This document shows, piece by piece, positions 51,823 through 59,487 of a DNA stretch of 64,000 bases. Source of the stretch: Ferruginibacter sp. HRS2-29 (GTDB lineage Bacteria; Bacteroidota; Bacteroidia; Chitinophagales; Chitinophagaceae). The stretch covers positions 1-64,000 of the forward strand of contig NZ_RJUB01000012.1 of assembly GCF_024343615.1 (NCBI RefSeq). The letters are read 5' to 3'. How positions within the stretch are numbered: the first letter of the stretch is position 1; every line of letters starts with the position of its first letter. A model generated the notes under the pieces. The model saw only the letters and a list, made by a program, of their open reading frames with translations, ran no database searches and was not told the DNA's origin. A program made the translations under genes and the position numbers.

Positions 51823-52566
51823 ATGAGTATCAGTTTAAACAAATACATCAGCGATTCCGGTTTCTGCAGCCGCAGGGAAGCCGACCGCTACATCGAAGAA
51901 TGCCGCGTTACCATCAACGGCCGTGATGCCGATAAAGGCAATCGTGTGGAAGAAGGGGATGTGGTGAAAATTGATGGCGAGCCGTTGAAAAAGAAAAAAG
52001 CGCCGGTATATATTTTACTCAATAAACCCAAGGGCGTTACCTGCACCACCGACCTCAAAGACAAAACGAATATCATCGATTTTGTAAATTTCAAGACGAG
52101 AATTTTCCCGATAGGAAGACTTGATAAACTTTCGGAAGGGCTGATATTCCTGACGAATGACGGCGATATCGTCAACAAGATATTGCGTGCCGGCAATGGC
52201 CATGAGAAAGAATATGTGGTGAATGTAGATAAACCCATCACGCCCGATTTTATAAAAAAAATGCGGAACGGGGTGAAGATATTAGGAACCGTTACAGCTC
52301 CTTGTTTTGTAAAACAGGAAGGCGACAACCGTTTCAAGATCATCCTTACGCAGGGGCTCAACAGGCAGATAAGGCGTATGTGCGAAGCCCTCGATTACCG
52401 GGTGACTGCGCTCAAACGTGTACGTATCATGAACATCACACTAAGTGGTTTGCCAACAGGCAAATGGCGTTTTTTCAGTCCGCAGGAACTCGAAGCCATC
52501 AACAGCATGGTGGCAAACAGCAGCAAAACGGCCGGAGGTGAAGTGAGTGAGTCGATGGGAGAATGA
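51823..52566 (+). CDS. rluF: 23S rRNA pseudouridine synthase, RluF-like
   Basis: Pseudouridine synthase of the RsuA/RluB/E/F group, probably modifying U2604 (and perhaps tRNA-Tyr U35) by analogy with RluF. The 247 residues have an S4 RNA-binding domain (about 1-58, with SGFCSRREADRYI) and the catalytic domain with Asp101 in GRLDKLSEGL. The motif QGLNRQIRRMC is near the C-terminus. RluF-type assignment rests on overall similarity, not on tested specificity. It is encoded after the infC terminator. Confidence 0.85.
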   Translation: MSISLNKYISDSGFCSRREADRYIEECRVTINGRDADKGNRVEEGDVVKIDGEPLKKKKAPVYILLNKPKGVTCTTDLKDKTNIIDFVNFKTRIFPIGRLDKLSEGLIFLTNDGDIVNKILRAGNGHEKEYVVNVDKPITPDFIKKMRNGVKILGTVTAPCFVKQEGDNRFKIILTQGLNRQIRRMCEALDYRVTALKRVRIMNITLSGLPTGKWRFFSPQELEAINSMVANSSKTAGGEVSESMGE

Positions 52567-52760
52567 TTTGGTGAATGGTGAATGGTGAATAGTGAATAGT
52601 AAATAGTGAATAGTGAATGGTGAATAGTGAATAGTGAAACCTTCGAAGCTATAAATATTTCATCAAGACTATACTATCGGAAATTCATCTCTGCGAAAAC
52701 TCTGCTCCCTCATGTTCTCCGCGCCTGCCCCGCATTAATGGCGTGGGGGTAAGGAATGGC
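52567..52760. repeat. Long TGAATAG heptad array with AAACCTTCGA tail; CTCTGCG repeat
   Basis: About eleven 7-9 base units (GTGAATGGTGAATAG type) run from 52572 to 52637 and end in GAAACCTTCGAAGC. It is the longest such array in the window. A CTCTGCGAAAACTCTGC stretch (52681-52697) and CTCCGCGCCTGCCCCGC...GGCGTGGGGG (52719-52748) follow; the latter is shared with 30055-30083. Confidence 0.88.
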
Positions 52761-52783
52761 ACAATTATTTCAGGGTTTAGCTC

Positions 52784-53731
52784 ATGAAAAAAAGTCTCGC
52801 CACCGCACTGCTCATGCATCTTTTCTTTTTTGGTCACACACAAATTGAATATCCTTCAGCATCCAATACTTTTTCCCTGTCGATCGAAGGCCGAAAGGTG
52901 AACATGTCGTACATGGACGTCCGTCCTGCAAAGGAAACCGGCAAGAATATCCTTTTGCTGCACGGCAAAAACTTCAATGGATATTACTGGAAAAATGTGA
53001 TTCCGTTTTTTACGAAGCTTGGGTACCGAATCATCATTCCCGACCAGGTAGGATGGGGGAAATCGGACCATCCTGATATTCATTACAGTTTTCATCTTTT
53101 GGCGAACAATACCAAAATATTACTCGATAGCCTGGGTATAAAACAAACCATTGTGCTCGGCCATTCCATGGGTGGTATGCTGGCAGCCAGGTTTGCGCTG
53201 ATGTTTCCGTCGATGGTGGAAAAACTCATCCTCGAAAACCCGATCGGGCTGGAAGATTACAAAACGTTTGTGCCTTACCAGTCTTTTGAAAAATTATTAT
53301 CGAAAGAAAAAAAGGCCACCTATGAATCGTATAAAAAATACCAGCAATCCTATTATCCGGAATGGAAACCGGAGTATGAGCAGTATGTGCAGGCGCAGGC
53401 TGCTGATCTTAATTCTCCGCAGTTCGACAACATTGCCCGGGCCAATGCCTTTACTTACCAGATGATCTATGAACAACCCGTGCTGTATGAATTTGACAGG
53501 CTTGTTGTACCAACGTTGTTGATCATCGGGCAGGCAGACAGAACGGTTGTTGGTAAAGATCAACTGGATGACGCCGGCAAAAAGAAATATGGCGATTATC
53601 CTTCGCTCGGTAAAATGGCGCATGCAAAGATCAAAGGAAGTATGCTGAAAGAAATAGCGGGTGTCGGGCATATCCCTCATGTTCAGGATATTACGGCGTT
53701 TGAAAATAGTATTTCAGCATTTCTGAAATAG
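52784..53731 (+). CDS. Exported alpha/beta hydrolase
   Basis: 315 residues with a signal peptide (about 1-19, ending GHTQ). The alpha/beta-hydrolase fold has the oxyanion region LLHGKNFNGYYW, the nucleophile elbow GHSMGG with Ser128, the acid in GQADRTV (Asp about 250) and the base in GVGHIPHVQD (His about 297). It is similar to epoxide hydrolase/haloperoxidase-type and esterase members; the substrate is unknown. It stands alone, preceded by repeats and followed by an unusual 333-base spacer. Confidence 0.88.
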   Translation: MKKSLATALLMHLFFFGHTQIEYPSASNTFSLSIEGRKVNMSYMDVRPAKETGKNILLLHGKNFNGYYWKNVIPFFTKLGYRIIIPDQVGWGKSDHPDIHYSFHLLANNTKILLDSLGIKQTIVLGHSMGGMLAARFALMFPSMVEKLILENPIGLEDYKTFVPYQSFEKLLSKEKKATYESYKKYQQSYYPEWKPEYEQYVQAQAADLNSPQFDNIARANAFTYQMIYEQPVLYEFDRLVVPTLLIIGQADRTVVGKDQLDDAGKKKYGDYPSLGKMAHAKIKGSMLKEIAGVGHIPHVQDITAFENSISAFLK

Positions 53732-53754
53732 CACGGATCTGCCAGGTTTCCTTA

Positions 53755-53920
53755 AAATCCACAGGAAGTCCACAAATACGGAAGTTCACACGCTTTTTGG
53801 CCATTTTTGCCCAAAAGTCCACAAACTTAATTTGTTGACAATCTGTTGGATGCGTGTGGACCTACACGGTGAACCCCGATAAGGTCCACAAAAAAAGTTC
53901 ACAAAAAAAAATCACAAAAA
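53755..53920. other. Cluster of TCCACA/TTCACA motifs in a 333-base gene-free spacer
   Basis: Within about 150 bases there are four TCCACA (53758, 53769, 53818, 53885), one in reverse (TGTGGA, 53855-53860), and TTCACA at 53785 and 53898. Several sit in the longer context AAGTCCACAAA. They share the core of a DnaA box (TTATCCACA) but none is a perfect match. No gene, terminator or heptad array is seen in 53732-54063, which is unlike most spacers here. Confidence 0.4.
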
Positions 53921-54063
53921 AAATTCCCTGATTGATAAACCCAAACCTGCCCCAATGTGCAGATATACACCAGAGAAAGGTATTTTTACATTTCAGACAG
54001 GAATGTTTTTAATTCCTCCATCCTTCGATAGCTTGCCGCCGATTCATCATTTTAAATACCCTC

Positions 54064-55317
54064 ATGCAGGCAATGAACAGTAAGAACAGGTCACTCATCA
54101 TTTTAATATTAGGCCTGTTATCAGCGATAGGCCCGTTTTCCATAGACATGTACCTGCCCGGTTTTCCCGCCATGGCAAAGGATCTTCACACATCTGTAGA
54201 CATGATATCCTATTCGCTGGCGAGTTTTTTTGTGGGAATCTGTTTCGGCCAGTTGCTGTTTGGCCCGCTGCTCGACAGGTTTGGACGAAAAATGCCGATG
54301 CTGGCCGGGCTCACCTTGTACATTATCGCGTCCATTGGGTGTGCTTTATCCCACAGTGTGGAAATGCTGGTGATATTCAGGTTCTTACAGGCACTCGGCG
54401 GCTGTGTAGGCGTTGTAGCACCCAGGGCGGTTATACGTGATCTTTTCCCGGTGGAAGAAAACGCGAAAATATTTTCTCTGATGATCCTGATCCTCGGCGT
54501 ATCGCCAATAGTAGCGCCCACCGCCGGAAGTTATATCATCAGTCATTTCGGCTGGAACAGCGTGTTCTTTGTACTCACAGTCATTACCGCACTGGTATTG
54601 ATAGCTGTGATCTTCTGGCTGCCCGAGAGCAAGAAGCCGGATCCTGCCTATTCACTACGGGCAAAACCGATCCTGACCAATTTTTACAACGTGATCAAAG
54701 TGCCGCAGTTTTATACCTATTCACTTACCGGCGCCATCTCTTCCGCCGGGCTTTTTGCTTACCTGGCCGGTTCGCCGTATGTGTTCATGGAATTGTTTGG
54801 CACTACCGAGCAGGAATATGGCTATATTTTCGCCATCATTGCCGCCGGCCTCATCACCTGCAGCCAGCTCAATACCTTATTGCTGAAAAAATATACCAGC
54901 CAGCAGCTCAGCGTGGTAACGCTGAGCATACAGACCGCGGTGGGTTTATTACTTTTCTTCGGAACATTATTGAACTGGCTTAACCTCTATAGTACCATCG
55001 CTTTGATGGCCATGTTCCTCAGTTGCCAGGGGTTCAGTTTTCCCAATTCATCGGCCTTATCAATGGCTCCGTTTACCAAAGATGCAGGAAGCGCTTCGGC
55101 CCTGATGGGGGCCATGCAGATGGGAGCGGGCGCCCTTGCAGCAGCGATAGTGGGCATGCTGAATGCAAGATCGGCCTTGCCGGTAACGGGTGTGATGGCT
55201 GCCTGTGCACTCATCGCATTAGTAATATTGCTATATGGAGTTACCCGGATATCCAAACCGGCAGATCGGGCGAACCTGGAGGAACAGGTAGTTAGTCAAT
55301 TAAGAATTAAGAATTAA
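54064..55317 (+). CDS. Bcr/CflA family multidrug efflux MFS transporter
   Basis: Twelve-helix proton-driven exporter of 417 residues. The Bcr/CflA signature is visible: FSIDMYLPGFPAMAKDL near the start, motif A as GPLLDRFGRKMP, and the motif C-like GVSPIVAPTAGSYI in helix 5. Starts at 54064 or, three codons later, 54073 are equally possible. The last five codons and stop (LRIKN) coincide with a TTAAGAATTAAG repeat array. Family assignment is firm; the drugs exported are not predictable. Confidence 0.9.
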   Translation: MQAMNSKNRSLIILILGLLSAIGPFSIDMYLPGFPAMAKDLHTSVDMISYSLASFFVGICFGQLLFGPLLDRFGRKMPMLAGLTLYIIASIGCALSHSVEMLVIFRFLQALGGCVGVVAPRAVIRDLFPVEENAKIFSLMILILGVSPIVAPTAGSYIISHFGWNSVFFVLTVITALVLIAVIFWLPESKKPDPAYSLRAKPILTNFYNVIKVPQFYTYSLTGAISSAGLFAYLAGSPYVFMELFGTTEQEYGYIFAIIAAGLITCSQLNTLLLKKYTSQQLSVVTLSIQTAVGLLLFFGTLLNWLNLYSTIALMAMFLSCQGFSFPNSSALSMAPFTKDAGSASALMGAMQMGAGALAAAIVGMLNARSALPVTGVMAACALIALVILLYGVTRISKPADRANLEEQVVSQLRIKN

Positions 55318-55625
55318 GAATTAAGAATAGAAAGCGAAAAGGGGATCACAGATTTAAGGAGGATGAAGGGGATTACACAGATTGTTTTTCACGCAGTGAA
55401 AAACGAAAATGCAGTTTATAATGCCTTGGTTTACTTGAATAAATTGCGGTAATTACTAACTGCATTTTCGTTTTCTGCGGAGCAGGAAACAATCTGTGCA
55501 ATCCCCTTCATCCCTTTGTAATCTGTGATTATCTTATCCGCTTCAATAATCTCTGTAATCCCCTTCATCCTCCTGAAATCTGCGATTACCATTCTTCATT
55601 CTTAATTTTTCATTCTTAATTAATT
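55300..55625. repeat. Palindromic four-way element, copy D, with flanking TTAAGAATT arrays
   Basis: The left outer arm is 55344-55383, the right 55491-55530, complementary over most positions. Side hairpins: GTTTTTCAC-GCA-GTGAAAAAC (55384-55404) and GTTTTCTGC-GGA-GCAGGAAAC (55470-55490). Inner stem: AAAATGCAGTT / AACTGCATTTT. A second right arm (55549-55587) repeats CTGTAATCCCCTTCATCC. TTAAGAATTAAGAATT arrays flank the whole (55303-55328 and 55597-55622, inverted). No gene is in this 342-base gap. Confidence 0.88.
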
Positions 55626-55659
55626 AATGTACTTTGACAGTCCTTAAAAACTATCTACT

Positions 55660-57024
55660 ATGACCCTCAGATTGACCTGCATCCTGCTGCTGGCTTCCAT
55701 ACAAGTGATCGCCCAGCCCAGGCTCCCGAAAGATTACTATTATAAAAAACTTGCCAACGGCCTCGAAGTGGTAGTCATCGAAAACAATAAGGTTCCGCTG
55801 GCTACCATCGAAATTGCTGTAAAAAATGGCGCCTACACCGAAGGCCCTGAATATAGCGGGCTCAGCCATCTGTTTGAGCACATGTTCTTCAAAGCAAACA
55901 GGGATTATCCCGACCAGGAGAAATTCCTGAAACGTGTGCAGGAACTTGGCGCCATCTGGAATGGCACCACAGGAGATGAACGCGTGAATTATTTTTTCAC
56001 TTTTGATCGCGATAGCCTTGCTGCCGGGCTGAAATTCATGAATGCGGCAATTCGTTTTCCCATCTACAAAAAAGAGGATATGCTGAAGGAACGCCCGGTG
56101 GTGGACGGCGAATTTCAGCGGGGAGAAAGCGATCCGCAGAACCAACTCTGGATGGCGGTCGGCAAAAAAGTATGGGGCGATCTTTTTACCCGTAAGAACC
56201 CCATAGGCGAGCACGACATCATCAACACAGCTACGCCGGAAAAGATGATGATCATCAAAGACAAATATTATCATCCCAATAATTCATTGCTGGTAATTGC
56301 CGGAGATGTTAAACACGACAACGCTTTCGCCCTTGCTGAAAGCATTTATGGCGACTGGCCGAATAGTGGTTTTGATCCGCATGAAAAATTTCCTATACCT
56401 GAATTTAAACCGCTTACTGCAACCGACTATTTCGTAAAAGAATCTACCATTGCCCAAACACCCAACCTGATGTACATGTGGCAGGGCCCCGATTATCGCC
56501 ACGATTCTGCGGCAACAATGGCGGCAGATGTATTCAATACAATTCTCGGCCTCAATGCTTCCAAATGGCAGCAGGCGCTGGTAGATAAAGGGCTTACAAC
56601 TTATGCAAGCGTAAGTTATCAGACGGAAAAATATGTGGGGCCGATCGTTATTTATACATTGCCCAATCCAAATAAGTTGAAAGAGTGTTATGAAGAAATT
56701 GCCCGCCAGGTAAAGATGTGGGGCAATGATGATTACATCACCGATGATGAAATAGCGTTGGCCAAGCAGGTGATGAGACGGAATGATATCAGGCAGAAAG
56801 AAAAGCCATCGTCGCTGCCTAGCTCGCTTACTTACTGGTGGTGCAGCACTTCTTATGAATTTGGTACGGATTATATAGACAATGTGATGAAGGTTTCAAG
56901 GGCCGATATCAAAAATTACATAGCGAAATACATCACTGGTAAAAGTTATGTAGCAGGTATGATCATCAACCCTGAAATGAACAGGTCCACTGGTGCATCT
57001 ATGTTCTTTAAACCAAATTTTTAA
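55660..57024 (+). CDS. M16 family zinc peptidase (catalytic member of a pair)
   Basis: 454 residues with a signal peptide (about 1-19, ending VIAQ), so it acts in the periplasm. The inverted zinc motif HLFEH is at 70-74 (His70, Glu73, His74), and the distal Glu ligand is probably Glu152 in DGEFQRGE. The N-domain and C-domain of a one-half M16B protease are both present. The following gene encodes a second M16 protein without the zinc motif, so together they should form the heterodimer seen for bacterial M16B pairs. Confidence 0.92.
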   Translation: MTLRLTCILLLASIQVIAQPRLPKDYYYKKLANGLEVVVIENNKVPLATIEIAVKNGAYTEGPEYSGLSHLFEHMFFKANRDYPDQEKFLKRVQELGAIWNGTTGDERVNYFFTFDRDSLAAGLKFMNAAIRFPIYKKEDMLKERPVVDGEFQRGESDPQNQLWMAVGKKVWGDLFTRKNPIGEHDIINTATPEKMMIIKDKYYHPNNSLLVIAGDVKHDNAFALAESIYGDWPNSGFDPHEKFPIPEFKPLTATDYFVKESTIAQTPNLMYMWQGPDYRHDSAATMAADVFNTILGLNASKWQQALVDKGLTTYASVSYQTEKYVGPIVIYTLPNPNKLKECYEEIARQVKMWGNDDYITDDEIALAKQVMRRNDIRQKEKPSSLPSSLTYWWCSTSYEFGTDYIDNVMKVSRADIKNYIAKYITGKSYVAGMIINPEMNRSTGASMFFKPNF

Positions 57025-57080
57025 TTCGTCTGAAAAGATCTTTCGGACAAATCACATCAAATAATTTAAACTCATACAAT

Positions 57081-58448
57081 ATGAACAAGCTATTTAACGC
57101 AGCTAAATGGTCGTTTTTCCTGCTGGCTGTTACAGGCACGCAATATGCCGCGGCGCAAAAGGCCCCCGCGTATGAAATGAATGTGGAAGGGGTGAAAGTG
57201 ATCGTGCAGCCAAGCGGCAACGATATTGTGGATATACAGACGGTGATCAAAGGTGGGGTGCAGAATTATCCGCTCAACAAACAAGGGATCGAGCGCCTGG
57301 CCTTTTCGGGCCTTACGGAATGCGGTACTTTGAACGATGATAAAAATTCTTTCAAGAATAAACTCGACAAGGTTACCGCCTACATCTACGGCAACTCGGG
57401 CATGGATTTCTCTTCGGTAAATATGAATTGTATCAAGAGCGATCTTGATGTGGTATGGCCGCTCTACACGGATGCCATCACAAAGCCGGCTTTTGATCAG
57501 AAAGAGTTTGACCGGATGAAACAGGATGCCATCAACAGCCTGAAATCACAGGCTTCACAACCGGACTATGCTATATCCAAACTTGCAAAAGAGACGGCAT
57601 TTAAAGGAAAAGATTATGCTAAAAGTCCCGAAGGCACCGAAGCCACGGTAAAAACGCTTACAGCCGCTGAAACAAAAGCTTATTATCAATCGATCCTTAC
57701 AAAATCGCGGATGGTGATAGTAGTGGTGGCGGATATCGAAAAAGAAGCGCTTACCAGAATGCTTACGCAACTGCTCACACCCATCCCGCAGGGCAAACCA
57801 TTCGTGTTGAAAAAACAACTGTACAAGCCCGTAAAAAGTACTTTCGCGTCGCAAAAAAGCGATCTTGCCACCAATTATATCCAGGGAATAACCAGCGCAC
57901 CTGAGCCCGGAACGCCTGATTTCAATGCTTTCAGCCTGGCGATGCGTATATTTTATGATCGTCATTTCCTGGATGTGCGTTCCAAGAACGGGCTTTCTTA
58001 TGCTCCGGCCACCTGGTTTGACGGCGGGGCATCGCCTTCTGCAAACCTGTTTGTGTCCACAACAGAACCCGACAAGTATATTGCCGTAGCAAATGCGCTG
58101 ATTGAAAAGATCAAAAAAGAGGGGTTTACCGAGGCAGAACTGAAGGACATGAAAACGACTTATCTCACCGGTTTTTATTATCGCCAGGAAACCAACGGGG
58201 CGCAGGCCAATTCATTTGTAGCCAACGAAGTATTGCATGGCAACTGGAAAAGGGCGCTTACGATGAACGATGACATGAAAAATGTGACCGTAAAAGACCT
58301 CGATAACGTATTTAATAAATATATTACCAATATAACCTGGGCATACCGGGGAAATACTTCCAAGGTAAACCCTAAGTTGTATACGGGTGATAATAAGGTA
58401 GTTACGAAGTTGCCTCCGGCGAAGATCAATCCTCAAAAGCGCAATTGA
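57081..58448 (+). CDS. M16 family protein, non-catalytic partner
   Basis: 455 residues with a signal peptide (about 1-25, ending AAAQ). It has the M16 fold, but the HxxEH motif is absent: the equivalent region reads ERLAFSGLTECGT. The C-terminal M16 part (YFYDRHF-like; RSKNGLSYAP) retains the Arg/Tyr region used for substrate binding. It lies 56 bp after the catalytic gene and is probably cotranscribed. Expected role: the binding half of a periplasmic heterodimeric protease. Confidence 0.9.
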   Translation: MNKLFNAAKWSFFLLAVTGTQYAAAQKAPAYEMNVEGVKVIVQPSGNDIVDIQTVIKGGVQNYPLNKQGIERLAFSGLTECGTLNDDKNSFKNKLDKVTAYIYGNSGMDFSSVNMNCIKSDLDVVWPLYTDAITKPAFDQKEFDRMKQDAINSLKSQASQPDYAISKLAKETAFKGKDYAKSPEGTEATVKTLTAAETKAYYQSILTKSRMVIVVVADIEKEALTRMLTQLLTPIPQGKPFVLKKQLYKPVKSTFASQKSDLATNYIQGITSAPEPGTPDFNAFSLAMRIFYDRHFLDVRSKNGLSYAPATWFDGGASPSANLFVSTTEPDKYIAVANALIEKIKKEGFTEAELKDMKTTYLTGFYYRQETNGAQANSFVANEVLHGNWKRALTMNDDMKNVTVKDLDNVFNKYITNITWAYRGNTSKVNPKLYTGDNKVVTKLPPAKINPQKRN

Positions 58449-58532
58449 TCAATTACGAATTGAAAATTACGAATTACGAATGAAGGCCAGTTCGCATAAT
58501 TCGTAATTTTTAATTCGTAATTCGTAATTTTT
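58446..58532. repeat. Inverted AATTACGAATT/AATTCGTAATT hairpin before rpmI
   Basis: TGATCAATTACGAATTGAAAATTACGAATTACGAATG (58446-58482) is mirrored by ATAATTCGTAATTTTTAATTCGTAATTCGTAATT (58496-58530). The left arm starts at the stop codon of the M16 partner gene. The right arm ends five bases before a -7 box. Confidence 0.88.
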
Positions 58533-58535
58533 TCT

Positions 58536-58543
58536 TACTTTTG
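58536..58543 (+). promoter_or_regulatory. Candidate -7 box of rpmI-rplT
   Basis: TACTTTTG matches TAnnTTTG. The transcript would start near 58550 and have a leader of about 97 bases, long enough for the L20-type autoregulation known in other bacteria, though I cannot fold a convincing L20 site by eye. Confidence 0.5.
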
Positions 58544-58646
58544 CGTCCCGAAATAGGAAAATCTATTTTGGAACATTTCCCACACGGCTCAAAAAGTGTA
58601 CATCTGTTTGTACCGCCAGCAGGGAGTAACTACAATAAGTTATATA

Positions 58647-58844
58647 ATGCCAAAGGTTAAAACCAACAGCAGCGCCAAGAAGCGCTTTAAAGTTACCGGT
58701 ACAGGTAAAATTACTTTTCAAAAAGCTTTCAAACGTCACATCCTCACCAAAAAATCTACCAAGCGCAAACGTGCTATGCGTAAAGATGGTGTAGTAGCAG
58801 ACAGCAACATGCACTTTGTAAAGCGTTTATTGGGTATGAAATAA
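58647..58844 (+). CDS. rpmI: 50S ribosomal protein L35
   Basis: 65 residues, highly basic. Starts [21 protein letters not shown] as usual; an upstream in-frame ATG at 58596 lies in the leader and is not family-like. It is a component of the large ribosomal subunit. The typical [10 protein letters not shown] segment is present. First gene of the rpmI-rplT pair, 70 bp before rplT. Confidence 0.96.
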   Translation: MPKVKTNSSAKKRFKVTGTGKITFQKAFKRHILTKKSTKRKRAMRKDGVVADSNMHFVKRLLGMK

Positions 58845-58914
58845 ACCTACCCCTCGGTCCCCTGAAGGGAGTGAGAAGTAATTCAACAACTATTAACTTT
58901 AAAAAAATTAGAAT

Positions 58915-59259
58915 ATGCCACGTTCAGTAAATGCAGTAGCCAGCAGGGCACGCCGCAAAAGAATCTTAAAAGCTGCCAAAGGGTATTATGGCAAGCGTAA
59001 AAATGTATACACCGTTGCGAAAAACGTAATGGAAAAAGGGCTTACTTATAGCTATGTAGGCCGCAAATTGAAGAAGAGAGAATACCGCACCTTATGGATT
59101 GCACGTATCAACGCGGCAGTAAGGGCTGAAGGTATCACTTACAGCGAATTCATCCACAAATTAGCTGCAAAGAACATCGACCTGAACCGTAAGGTGCTGG
59201 CTGATCTTGCAATGAACGAGCCGGAAGCTTTCAAAGCGCTGGTGAATTCAGTGAAATAA
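58915..59259 (+). CDS. rplT: 50S ribosomal protein L20
   Basis: 114 residues, basic. It binds 23S rRNA early in 50S assembly and represses its own operon in other bacteria. Family motifs are intact: [48 protein letters not shown]. It is followed by a terminator 22 bp after the stop. Confidence 0.97.
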   Translation: MPRSVNAVASRARRKRILKAAKGYYGKRKNVYTVAKNVMEKGLTYSYVGRKLKKREYRTLWIARINAAVRAEGITYSEFIHKLAAKNIDLNRKVLADLAMNEPEAFKALVNSVK

Positions 59260-59281
59260 TTTGAGTTTATAAATTTTGAAG

Positions 59282-59307
59282 CCGTCTGCGTCAGTAGGCG
59301 GTTTTTT
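59282..59307 (+). terminator. Terminator of rpmI-rplT
   Basis: CCGTCT (59282-59287) pairs with AGGCGG (59296-59301, one G-T pair) over an 8-base loop, followed by six T. Confidence 0.8.
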
Positions 59308-59317
59308 CATGCGCTAA

Positions 59318-59428
59318 ACGGATAATTTGATAATGGATAAAGGATAATGCTTTATGTTTGAAACAGCTTTAAAAAACAGGCTGTACTTCCCAGCCTGAAA
59401 TAAATTATCCATTATCCATTATCCATTA
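59318..59428. repeat. Inverted GGATAAT/ATTATCC heptad arrays
   Basis: CGGATAATTTGATAATGGATAAAGGATAATG (59319-59349) is mirrored by AAATTATCCATTATCCATTATCCATTATA (59402-59430). Same family as 34648-34770. The right arm ends three bases before a -7 box. Between the arms, CAGGCTGTACTTCCCAGCCTG (59379-59399) is an extra hairpin. Confidence 0.85.
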
Positions 59429-59432
59429 TATC

Positions 59433-59440
59433 TATCTTTG
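59433..59440 (+). promoter_or_regulatory. Candidate -7 box of the arginine decarboxylase gene
   Basis: TATCTTTG matches TAnnTTTG; the start of transcription would be near 59447, about 41 bases before the ATG. Confidence 0.45.
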
Positions 59441-59487
59441 CTTCGCAAAAAATTTTCTTCATCTTTTTCAAAGACTATTCATAAGAA

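Noticed and set aside
53732-54063. Chromosomal origin of replication
   Set aside because: No perfect DnaA boxes and no dnaA, dnaN or gidA nearby; kept only as a weak motif cluster.
58550-58646. Known L20 leader riboregulator
   Set aside because: The leader has suitable length, but I could not fold a pseudoknot or recognise a described L20-site sequence by eye.
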